Below are positions 15,436-20,758 of a stretch of DNA of 21,661 nucleotides, piece after piece. A model generated the notes under the pieces. That model was not told the DNA's origin. It made no database searches and saw nothing but the letters and a program-made list of their open reading frames with translations. A program made the translations under genes and the position numbers. Each line of letters opens with the position of its first letter. Within the stretch, counting starts at the first letter, position 1. Origin of the DNA: a virus; IMG/VR virus record IMGVR_UViG_3300035703_000435, positions 1 to 21,661 of that record; one strand, given 5' to 3'.

Positions 15436-15764
15436 CATTCGACGAAACCACCGTTTTCCTCGGGTTCATAAAAGGACTCGACTACCGGATCGTCATCGAC
15501 GACCTATCCATCAGCTCATGGTTTAATGTGCTACCACCCGAACTTCAGTTGGATGATGCGATCGTCTACGCCCGAGAGCATTATTTGGAGAACGACCGGT
15601 CGATCATGCCCGCCCATGTCGCAGGCCGCCACTACTCTGCTTTGAGAAGCACTTATGCTTCCGAGAAACCTGCTCCGGAACCCGTGTGCGGGTGTATTAA
15701 CGGCTGGGAAATAATCGAGGAAAACGGCCATACCGCCGCCCGACCCTGCAACCATCAAAAGTAA
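15432..15764 (+). CDS. Putative helicase loader / G39P-like replication protein
   Basis: A 110-residue protein. Its first 70 residues (MTFDETTVFLGFIKGLDYRI, then SSWFNVLPPELQLDDAI and YAREHYLEN) have the helical pattern of G39P-type phage proteins that bind the replicative helicase and the initiator. The C-terminal part has a small metal-binding look: CGCINGW, then about 15 residues later RPCNH. Its ATG overlaps the initiator stop (ATGA) and is preceded by AGGGAG, so it is expressed together with the initiator, which fits a partnership in replisome loading. No Walker motif is present, so if it is a loader it would be of the non-ATPase kind. Family assignment is tentative. Confidence 0.5.
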   Translation: MTFDETTVFLGFIKGLDYRIVIDDLSISSWFNVLPPELQLDDAIVYAREHYLENDRSIMPAHVAGRHYSALRSTYASEKPAPEPVCGCINGWEIIEENGHTAARPCNHQK

Positions 15765-15782
15765 ACGGAAAGAGAGAGAACA

Positions 15783-16784
15783 ATGGAAGCAACAATTCTT
15801 GTCGGTGACGTTCTACAACGCCTATCAGATATTCCTGACGGGTCGGTTCAATGCTGTGTGACCAGTCCCCCGTATTGGGGTTTGCGTGATTACGGGCAGG
15901 ACGGGCAGTTGGGTTTGGAGTCCACACCAGAACTGTATGTGGAGAACATGGTTGCCGTGTTCCGTGAAGTGCGACGGGTGTTGGCCGATGATGGTGTGTG
16001 CTGGCTGAACCTGGGGGACTCATACAAGCCGTCAGGCAACGGTTCAACAAAAAAAGGTTTGAACGAAAGATACTTCGGTCGAGAATTCGCTAGCGACAAA
16101 CAAGGTGCGGATGAAGGACACCTTGACAGATCACAGTTCAAGGCAGAAGGTTTGAAACCGAAAGATCTTGTGGGTATCCCGTGGCGTGTCGCTTTCGCAC
16201 TTCAGGCTGACGGCTGGTGGCTTCGGCAGGACATCATCTGGCATAAACCGAACCCGATGCCCGAATCTGTCACCGACCGCTGCACCAAAGCACACGAATA
16301 TCTGTTCATGCTCACCAAATCAAGCCGCTACTACTACAACAATGACGCCATCAGAGAACCGGCTGTCGGCAAGTTCAATCCAAATTTCAAACCCAGAAAG
16401 AAAGACTGGCGGGAACGAGGATGGCCAACAGACGAAAATGGAAACGCCAGCAAAACCGGCAATCCAATACAAGCAACAAATCCGCAAGCACCCGAAGGTG
16501 GGAGAAATCGTCGGTCGGTCTGGACAATCACAACCAAGCCTTTCAAAGGCGCACATTTCGCTGTCATGCCCGAAGCACTCTGCGAACCGCCCATCCTCGC
16601 CAGCAGCCGGCCAGGAGATCTTGTCCTCGACCCATTCACAGGATCAGGGACAGTCGCAGTCGTCGCACTCCGACACAACCGCAACTTCATCGGGACAGAA
16701 CTCAACCCGGAATACGCCGAAATAGCAAAAACCAGAATCAGCAACGCCAACCCACTAATGAACGAAGTGAACATTCGGCCATGA
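15783..16784 (+). CDS. DNA methyltransferase, N6-adenine/N4-cytosine type
   Basis: A 333-residue S-adenosylmethionine-dependent DNA methyltransferase. The catalytic motif TSPPYW stands at residues 27-32 and the AdoMet-binding motif DPFTGSGT at 283-290, followed by GTELNPEYAEIA. Catalytic motif first and AdoMet motif last is the beta-class order, shared by N4-cytosine and N6-adenine enzymes. A Ser rather than Asp in the SPPY motif is more usual in N4-cytosine enzymes but does not settle it. The region between (residues 85-250) should contain target recognition. No restriction endonuclease is adjacent, so it is probably an orphan phage enzyme that protects DNA from host restriction. GAAAGAGAGAG precedes the ATG. 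Confidence 0.85.
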   Translation: MEATILVGDVLQRLSDIPDGSVQCCVTSPPYWGLRDYGQDGQLGLESTPELYVENMVAVFREVRRVLADDGVCWLNLGDSYKPSGNGSTKKGLNERYFGREFASDKQGADEGHLDRSQFKAEGLKPKDLVGIPWRVAFALQADGWWLRQDIIWHKPNPMPESVTDRCTKAHEYLFMLTKSSRYYYNNDAIREPAVGKFNPNFKPRKKDWRERGWPTDENGNASKTGNPIQATNPQAPEGGRNRRSVWTITTKPFKGAHFAVMPEALCEPPILASSRPGDLVLDPFTGSGTVAVVALRHNRNFIGTELNPEYAEIAKTRISNANPLMNEVNIRP

Positions 16785-17059
16785 CACCTCGCCAACATGT
16801 CCTCCAACAAGCCGAACAGCTCATCACCGGCGACCGCAACAACCAGTACGGCCCACCCACCCAAGACTTCGAAAGAACCGCCAAAATGTGGGAAGCCTAC
16901 CTGGGGACACCGATCCAAGCCCATGATGTTGCTGCGCTCATGTGCCTCCTCAAAATATCCAGGATCGCATGGCAACCAGAAAAACAGGACTCCTGGATCG
17001 ACCTGGCCGGATATGCAGCCTGCGGATATGAAACGACCGTGAAAGACGATCATGTATAA
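16781..17059 (+). CDS. DUF6378-like small phage protein
   Basis: This 92-residue protein begins MTPRQHVLQQAEQLITGDRN and continues QYGPPTQDFERTAKMWEAYL, then HDVAALMCLLKISRIA and DSWIDLAGYAACGYE. The pattern 'LI.GDR...YG.P...F......W..YLG..I..HDVA.LM.LLK..R......DSW.DLAGYAA.G.E' is the DUF6378-type family common in phages. It is all-helical, and a nucleotide-metabolism relation to MazG-like proteins has been suggested by its look but is not shown here. The start at 16781 overlaps the methyltransferase stop (ATGA). The frame is open further upstream to 16421, but that part is out-of-frame methyltransferase sequence. Confidence 0.75.
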   Translation: MTPRQHVLQQAEQLITGDRNNQYGPPTQDFERTAKMWEAYLGTPIQAHDVAALMCLLKISRIAWQPEKQDSWIDLAGYAACGYETTVKDDHV

Positions 17060-17273
17060 CGAAAACGGTTCCACCAAAACTGATCTCAACCAAACAGCCA
17101 GCCAACCAATCCGACCTGCACGGCAGCGCACCATCATCCATGAACACGGCATCTACTGGCTCGAAGAACATGATATGCGCACCATCTGGCCGGGAGGCGA
17201 TCCGATATCACGTGATAGCGAAACCCTCATCCTGTTCCTGAACCGGCAACCCAACCCGATATATAATCCTTAA
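17052..17273 (+). CDS. Small protein of unknown function
   Basis: A 73-residue protein, MYNENGSTKTDLNQTASQ at the start and DSETLILFLNRQPNPIYNP at the end, with a central HEHGIYWLEEHDMRTIWPGG segment that suggests a small beta-rich domain. I do not recognise a family. The ATG at 17052 overlaps the end of the preceding gene by eight bases, with GAAAG about six to ten bases upstream, which fits the tight operon style. The first 30 residues are polar and probably disordered. Confidence 0.5.
   Translation: MYNENGSTKTDLNQTASQPIRPARQRTIIHEHGIYWLEEHDMRTIWPGGDPISRDSETLILFLNRQPNPIYNP
17262..17267 (+). promoter_or_regulatory. Possible promoter (-10) before the basic miniprotein genes
   Basis: A perfect TATAAT at 17262-17267 at the very end of the gene at 17052-17273. 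CTGAAC at 17238-17243 (18-base spacer) is only a weak -35. The only small gap in this operon follows, so an internal promoter for the three small basic proteins is plausible. Confidence 0.3.
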
Positions 17274-17304
17274 AGAAATTTTTTACACGGAAAGGGTTAT
17301 TGCC

Positions 17305-17421
17305 ATGATGGGTAAGAAGAAGATGATGGGTAAGAAAATGGATGCGATGAAGAAGGGTGCAGCCCCGATGAAGAAGGCTGCTGCCAAGAAGATGGCTGCC
17401 AAAAAGAAGGGTGGTAAGTGA
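17305..17421 (+). CDS. Lys/Met-rich basic miniprotein
   Basis: A 38-residue protein made almost only of Lys, Met, Ala and Gly: 15 Lys and 8 Met, one acidic residue. It reads MMGKKKMMGKKMDAMKKG and then Ala/Lys repeats ending KKKGGK. AAAGGG lies about nine bases before the ATG, and the stop overlaps the next ATG by one base (TGATG), which supports translation. Composition suggests binding to DNA, RNA or membranes, like histone-H1-type tails; similar KKM/KKA miniproteins occur in aquatic phages as far as I recall. Two start codons stand in tandem (17305, 17308). No function can be assigned. Confidence 0.6.
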   Translation: MMGKKKMMGKKMDAMKKGAAPMKKAAAKKMAAKKKGGK

Positions 17422-17597
17422 TGCCGTACAATAAGAAAGCGAAAATGCCTGGTGATCCTGGTTGGGAGAACCCGAAGTTTGGTGGTGCCCCTGTCCGCAA
17501 CAAGCCGAAGCCTCCGAAAGGGCCGGTAACAATTCAGCCGGTCGGTAAGCCGAAGCCTGTTAAGAAGAAGTCTGCCGGTAAAAAAGGCATGAAGTAA
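17421..17597 (+). CDS. Basic Pro/Lys-rich small protein
   Basis: A 58-residue protein beginning MPYNKKAKMPGDPGWENPKF, with KPKPPKGP and GKPKPVKKKSAGKKGMK in its second half. It has no aromatic core beyond one Tyr, Trp and Phe and is probably disordered. Translation is supported by the one-base overlap with the gene before it and a two-base gap to the gene after it. With its neighbours it forms a group of three basic small proteins; nucleic-acid binding is the natural guess but there is no motif to prove it. Confidence 0.55.
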   Translation: MPYNKKAKMPGDPGWENPKFGGAPVRNKPKPPKGPVTIQPVGKPKPVKKKSAGKKGMK

Positions 17598-17599
17598 AA

Positions 17600-17875
17600 A
17601 TGACTGTGGAGCGGGCCGGGGAGAAGTTCTCGGGATACAACAAACCGAAACGAACCCCCGGCCATCCCACCAAATCTCATGCTGTCCTCGCGAAAGACGG
17701 CAGTCGAGTGAAGCTGATCCGATTCGGTCAGCAAGGAGTCACAGGCTCCCCCAAGAAAGCCGGCGAAACTGAGGCCGCTCGGAACAGGCGCGAATCGTTC
17801 AAAGCCCGCCACGCACAGAACATTCGTAAAGGAAAAATGTCTGCCGCATATTGGGCTGATAAAGCCAAATGGTGA
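17600..17875 (+). CDS. DUF5872-like basic phage protein
   Basis: A 91-residue basic protein: MTVERAGEKFSGYNKPKRTP, then HPTKSHAVLAKDGSRVKLIR, FGQQGVTGSPKKAGE, and an Arg/Lys-rich helix (RRESFKARHAQNIRKGKMS) ending AAYWADKAKW. The 'NKPKRTP.HPTKSH.V.A......K.IRFGQQGV.GSP' pattern followed by 'R..SFKARH..NI..GK.S.AYWA...KW' is one I know from many aquatic and actinobacterial phages, labelled DUF5872. The conserved His, Lys and Arg positions suggest nucleic-acid binding, but the function is not established. It is the last gene of the early operon before a 785-bp non-coding stretch. Confidence 0.75.
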   Translation: MTVERAGEKFSGYNKPKRTPGHPTKSHAVLAKDGSRVKLIRFGQQGVTGSPKKAGETEAARNRRESFKARHAQNIRKGKMSAAYWADKAKW

Positions 17876-17883
17876 CCCGCCAA

Positions 17884-17892
17884 TGATATAAT
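17884..17892 (+). promoter_or_regulatory. Extended -10 promoter at the head of the non-coding region
   Basis: TGA-TATAAT (17884-17892) is a perfect extended -10 and needs no strong -35. It lies 8 bases past the last stop codon. Transcription would begin near 17899, exactly where the first hairpin of the candidate RNA starts. Confidence 0.45.
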
Positions 17893-17896
17893 CATT

Positions 17897-18145
17897 CTGC
17901 TTCTGTCGAGACGACACAGCAGGCAAGCAGTAAGCGTTCATCGGTTGCACGATGCGGGCTGACACACGGAAACGTGGGTAGATCTCTCATGCCCAGACAC
18001 GTAGAACCACCGAATGGTTGGGCAGGAAGACGAGAGAGGCACGAACCCGCGAGGGCGACAACAAACATTAAGAGCCGAACCAGCTCCATAAACAACGGTC
18101 GGGAATCCAAGTGTGGCAACTGGATGGGGGGTTAAGCCAACCCTG
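17897..18145 (+). ncRNA. Candidate structured non-coding RNA (boundaries approximate)
   Basis: A dense series of stems follows the extended -10 promoter. CTGCTT (17897-17902) pairs with AAGCAG (17925-17930) around an inner TGTCG-AGA-CGACA hairpin (17904-17916). CACG (about 17966-17969) and CGTG form a GAAA-tetraloop hairpin; the stem can be extended across one mismatch. AACCA (18005-18009) pairs with TGGTT (18015-18019) around CCGAA. CTCTC near 17984-17988 can pair with GAGAG near 18032-18036. GGGTT (18129-18133) pairs with AACCC (18139-18143). I cannot match this to a known RNA class from memory; no tRNA T-loop or tmRNA ends are seen. The 3' end is a guess, set where the unstructured C/A-rich stretch starts. 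Confidence 0.4.
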
Positions 18146-18229
18146 TCGAAACATTCACCCAAACACACACCCCCACCACACGACACGCAGCTCCAACAGC
18201 AACAAAACCACACAGCGCAACAACAACTA

Positions 18230-18239
18230 ATATCGATAT
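18230..18239. repeat. ATATCGATAT palindrome at the strand-composition switch
   Basis: A perfect 10-bp palindrome in a short AT-rich patch. To its left the plus strand is C/A-rich, to its right G/T-rich. This abrupt switch together with an AT-rich palindrome is a feature of some replication origins. Confidence 0.45.
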
Positions 18240-18306
18240 ATGCTTGCGGGTGTGTCGGCAGACCCCGGGTTGGTGGATGCGGATACGGGTAGGGGTATGG
18301 TCGATG

Positions 18307-18342
18307 TTTACTGATGGGTGGGGCAGCTTCACCGTCAGTAAA
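18307..18342. repeat. Perfect 8-bp inverted repeat with inner stem
   Basis: TTTACTGA (18307-18314) pairs with TCAGTAAA (18335-18342); inside, GGTG and CACC can also pair. It is followed by a second hairpin, ACTGG-CTA-CCAGT (18348-18360). Neither is followed by a U-tract, so terminator function is unlikely on the plus strand. Confidence 0.45.
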
Positions 18343-18416
18343 ACTGAACTGGCTACCAGTGTAGAGGATATGCACCGTTCGACAAGACGAGGTGTGGATA
18401 GGGCAGAGACGTCGCC

Positions 18417-18488
18417 TAGTCAGTCAGCTAGCCAGTCAGTCTGTCGGTTGGTCTGTCGGTCTGTCGGTTGGTCAGTTGGTCTGTCTGG
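18417..18488. repeat. Degenerate tetranucleotide tandem repeat (about 72 bp)
   Basis: Mainly GT-ending four-base units (CAGT, CTGT, CGGT, TGGT) in tandem. The 12-mer CTGTCGGTTGGT occurs at 18441-18452 and 18461-18472, with CTGTCGGT between them. The repeat lies in the G/T-rich half of the non-coding region. Confidence 0.6.
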
Positions 18489-18545
18489 CGGGGGGTTGGC
18501 CGGGGGTGATCTTTGGGGGCGGGAGCTTGACCGTGGGGGTGATCT
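18489..18545 (+). other. G-run cluster with G-quadruplex potential
   Basis: Runs of three to six G recur in close succession: about 18489-18495, 18502-18506, 18515-18519, 18521-18523 and 18535-18539. Loops are mostly between 1 and 11 bases. The plus strand could fold into a G-quadruplex. Confidence 0.4.
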
Positions 18546-18595
18546 TCTTCGACGGTGATCTTCGGGTGATCTTCTTCTTCGGTTGGGTTGATCTT
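18505..18595. repeat. Five GGTGATCTT repeats upstream of the gene at 18662
   Basis: Exact copies of GGTGATCTT begin at 18505, 18538, 18554 and 18565, and a variant GGTTGATCTT at 18586. They are direct repeats on one strand with 11 to 33 bp spacing, like iterons or a cooperative regulator site array, and end about 70 bp before the next gene. Confidence 0.55.
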
Positions 18596-18661
18596 TGGCG
18601 GCGGTGGCCGTACACTTGCGGCTAGTAGTCGTAGGGGCTACGTGAGAGATAAGGAGAGATT

Positions 18662-19156
18662 GTGACTACATGCGCTAAGTGTGACCGGCCTACGGCCGGG
18701 AAATCTAAATATTGTAGGGATCACCGGGAGATTGCCCGGGAAGAATGGAAGAAGAAGATCGCCGAAAGTGAATCGGCCCGGGGCGACCGGGAGCTACGGC
18801 ACCGGGAGCTATTCGACGCTATGCGGGCGGCGGCGCAAGACGCGTGGGATCAAGCTACGCCGGCCCCTATGGTTGTAACGGATGACATGCGGGGCGTGTC
18901 GTATTTCGTTTCGGATGGCGTGTGCGGGTTTTCTAATGTCGTGATCCGGCCCGCTAATTCTTCTTTTGCCCTATGGGTCAAGAAGAATATTAGAACGTAC
19001 CCGAACTATTACGGGGGCCTGTCGATCCCCTCGCATAGTTTGGTCACTGAGAATGGGTCACAATCCTACGATCGTAAGGTAGCGGCGACCCGGGCGGCGG
19101 TGCAAGTGTTAGTAGCGGCGGGTGTCAAGGCCCGCACGGATAGCCGGCTAGATTGA
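18662..19156 (+). CDS. Zinc-knuckle protein of unknown function
   Basis: A 164-residue protein starting with GTG, supported by AAGGAG five bases upstream (18651-18656). The N-terminus has a likely zinc site: Cys4, Cys7, Cys18, His21 in TTCAKCDRP...YCRDH. A charged helix follows (REIAREEWKKKIAESESARG to about residue 62). A C-terminal globular domain contains GVCGFSNVVIRPANSS and VTENGSQSYDRKVAATRAAV. I do not recognise the family. Codon use is unlike that of the structural genes (many CGG, GGG, CCC and CTA codons; Gln mostly CAA), which it shares with the next two genes, suggesting a different history. It may be controlled by the GGTGATCTT repeats just upstream. Confidence 0.7.
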   Translation: MTTCAKCDRPTAGKSKYCRDHREIAREEWKKKIAESESARGDRELRHRELFDAMRAAAQDAWDQATPAPMVVTDDMRGVSYFVSDGVCGFSNVVIRPANSSFALWVKKNIRTYPNYYGGLSIPSHSLVTENGSQSYDRKVAATRAAVQVLVAAGVKARTDSRLD

Positions 19157-19211
19157 CCGGGGGCGTAGTGGCCCCGTAGGGGGTGCCGGTTTCATGTCCG
19201 GGCTACGCGCT

Positions 19212-19232
19212 ACCCGCCTATAGGGGGCGGGT
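19212..19232 (+). repeat. Hairpin before the gene at 19253
   Basis: ACCCGCC (19212-19218) pairs with GGCGGGT (19226-19232) across a seven-base loop, followed by TACAAAAAGAGAGGG and the start codon. Without a U-tract it is more likely a leader or intercistronic RNA hairpin than a terminator. Confidence 0.45.
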
Positions 19233-19252
19233 TACAAAAAGAGAGGGAATTT

Positions 19253-19693
19253 ATGTTTACGGTTGTCAAGTGCCGCGAATGTGGCACGAAATACGATATG
19301 GGCGACCCAGTACAGGCCGAAGAATGGAATTATGGTCATGATTGCCCGGGGGAAACGGCTACGCATGTAGAACGGGAAGAAGATCAGACACGGGCGATAC
19401 CCCGCCCCGACTACCCGGCCGTGCCGTATGTCCTTATCATCGGGGAGCATTTCGACGGGGTGCACGGTAATAGTTATTTCGGGGGGCGTATCATTGCCAC
19501 CGCCACCGGCGAGATAGCACCTATCCGGTACCAGTACGGGCGGGGGGAGCTTGCCTATCTACACGCCGCAAGTGTGACACTAGGGCAGGATATCTACGAC
19601 CGGGAACGGGGCGTATGGTGGCCGTCCGTTGTCATTGTGCGGGTGCCGTGTCGATCCCGTAAGGCCGTAGAACGTTTGGCGGCGGGACAATGA
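19253..19693 (+). CDS. Zinc-ribbon-like protein of unknown function
   Basis: A 146-residue protein. Cys7, Cys10, His29 and Cys31 (KCREC...YGHDC) form a probable zinc site at the N-terminus. The remainder is a compact domain with VPYVLIIGEHFDGVHGNSYF, GGRIIATATGE and a C-terminal RGVWWPSVVIVRVPC. The 'FD..NGNSYF..R' look is familiar from unnamed actinophage proteins. AGAGGG precedes the ATG. The stop overlaps the next gene (ATGA), so it is coupled to the GP88-type gene. Codon use matches the G/C-rich island of 18662-20700. No function is assigned. Confidence 0.7.
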   Translation: MFTVVKCRECGTKYDMGDPVQAEEWNYGHDCPGETATHVEREEDQTRAIPRPDYPAVPYVLIIGEHFDGVHGNSYFGGRIIATATGEIAPIRYQYGRGELAYLHAASVTLGQDIYDRERGVWWPSVVIVRVPCRSRKAVERLAAGQ

Positions 19694-20700
19694 CCGCCAC
19701 ACTACGCCGGGATAGGTTGCCCGCAATGGTCGCCCCTACGGGGGCGGCCTTTTCGCATGTATGCGGGTGTGGTGCCGTGTTGCGGTTCGCCCTATCGTAT
19801 GACGCGAAGACCTCACCGGCAGTCACGCTAGACGCCCGGGGCCGGTCAGTATCTGCCCGGGCTACGATCCCTAACGCGTGGAACCTACCTGCCGGGCCGG
19901 TTCACTTAGGCGGGGCGTGCCCCGGTTCTACTGACGCGTGCCGGGATTGCTACGGGGCGGGGCAAGAGGCCCGCTACACCAACACGGGCAACCTAGTTAC
20001 CGCCAACCTAGACAACCTACGGCACGTGTACGGTTGCGGGGGGCGGCGTGCCGTTGTCGATATTCTGACCCGGCTAGTCAATCTTTCTGCCGGGCAACAG
20101 CGGGCGGCGGGTATCACCCGCCCCAGTTTTAGGTGGCACGCGGACGGGGATATCTTCGCCGCATGGTACGCCCGGGCAATACGGGAGACCGCTACCGCTA
20201 CGCCCGGGGTGGATCAGTGGATCTACACCCGCTCTACAATGTACGTGCGGGAGCTTATGCCCGCCCCCGATAATCTTCGGGTGATTGTGTCCGTCGATCA
20301 GTACAACGCGACAACGGCGGCACGGGTGGCGGCCCGTTACGGGTTGCCGGTTGCCATTCTCGCCCCCGATAAGGCTACGGCGGCGGATATCTTCGCCCGG
20401 GTTGACCGTGCCGGACGGGGTTCTATTCCCGCCCCGGTTCTGTGCCCGGTAGCCGGGGCATATAAGGACGGTAGCGGGTTTCCCACGTACGTTGTCGGGG
20501 TCGACGGCAAGCGGTCAAGCTTGACCGCTACGGGGGCGGCGGTTGGGGCGTGTATCGCGTGCGGGTTGTGTCTCCCGGGCGGGGCTAATCGTTCGGTCAC
20601 GTTCCTGATACATGGGGGCACGGCGGCACCGGGTACGGGTGGCCGGTTGGCGGCGGCGGTTGCCGTGCGGGTTAGGCGGGGGGTGATAGCGGCGGCGTGA
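19690..20700 (+). CDS. GP88 family protein (gene product 88 domain)
   Basis: A 336-residue protein of the GP88 type, found mainly in actinobacterial phages and plasmids, function not established. Typical features are visible: a Cys group CPGSTDACRDCY (Cys77, Cys84, Cys87), FRWHADGD at 147-154, IYTRS near 178-182, and a second Cys group with Cys252, then CIACGLC (Cys288, Cys291, Cys294) near the end. The paired Cys groups suggest metal or iron-sulfur binding. The start overlaps the previous stop (ATGA). The last 30 residues are Ala/Arg/Gly-rich. Codon use is extreme (CGG, GGG, CCC). Overall pattern makes the family fairly sure; a catalytic role is speculative. Confidence 0.75.
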   Translation: MTATLRRDRLPAMVAPTGAAFSHVCGCGAVLRFALSYDAKTSPAVTLDARGRSVSARATIPNAWNLPAGPVHLGGACPGSTDACRDCYGAGQEARYTNTGNLVTANLDNLRHVYGCGGRRAVVDILTRLVNLSAGQQRAAGITRPSFRWHADGDIFAAWYARAIRETATATPGVDQWIYTRSTMYVRELMPAPDNLRVIVSVDQYNATTAARVAARYGLPVAILAPDKATAADIFARVDRAGRGSIPAPVLCPVAGAYKDGSGFPTYVVGVDGKRSSLTATGAAVGACIACGLCLPGGANRSVTFLIHGGTAAPGTGGRLAAAVAVRVRRGVIAAA

Positions 20701-20735
20701 CATGACATTCTGACAACCGATAGCGGCGGGGTACT

Positions 20736-20758
20736 GTCGCCGGGTGTTGCCCGGTGGC
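20736..20758 (+). repeat. Hairpin ahead of the KxxPG-repeat gene
   Basis: CCGGG (20740-20744) pairs with CCCGG (20750-20754), extended by G·U and Watson-Crick pairs outward. It overlaps the GTG at 20754, which could hide that start and favour a later one. Confidence 0.35.

Larger units (their letters stand above)
17876..18661. other. Long non-coding region with RNA-like and origin-like structure
   Basis: No frame here has both a plausible ribosome site and normal protein composition; the longest (18244-18558) is built from repeat-derived Ser/Val/Gly. The region has three parts: hairpin-rich (17884-18145), C/A-rich with very few G (about 18145-18229), and G/T-rich with repeats and G-runs (18240-18600). 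The last 60 bases lead into the gene at 18662. Confidence 0.7.

Noticed and set aside
16421-16780. Upstream extension of the DUF6378-like frame to 212 codons
   Set aside because: This part is out-of-frame methyltransferase coding sequence; the family-like protein begins at the ATG overlapping the methyltransferase stop.
16334-17152. 272-codon minus-strand frame opposite the methyltransferase
   Set aside because: It overlaps motif-bearing plus-strand genes (methyltransferase, DUF6378-like) and has no ribosome site or operon context.
17897-18145. tRNA or tmRNA in the hairpin-rich region
   Set aside because: No GGTTCRA T-loop, no CCA-bearing acceptor stem and no tmRNA-like ends could be found on either strand.
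18244-18558. 104-codon plus-strand frame in the non-coding region
   Set aside because: Its residues come from the tetranucleotide repeat and G-runs (Ser/Val/Gly/Arg), there is no ribosome site, and it does not resemble a protein.
20703-20737. Promoter with CTGACA (20710-20715) ahead of the repeat gene
   Set aside because: The -35 is good but the -10 at the right distance (TACTGT) matches only three of six positions; TGAC words are frequent here by composition.
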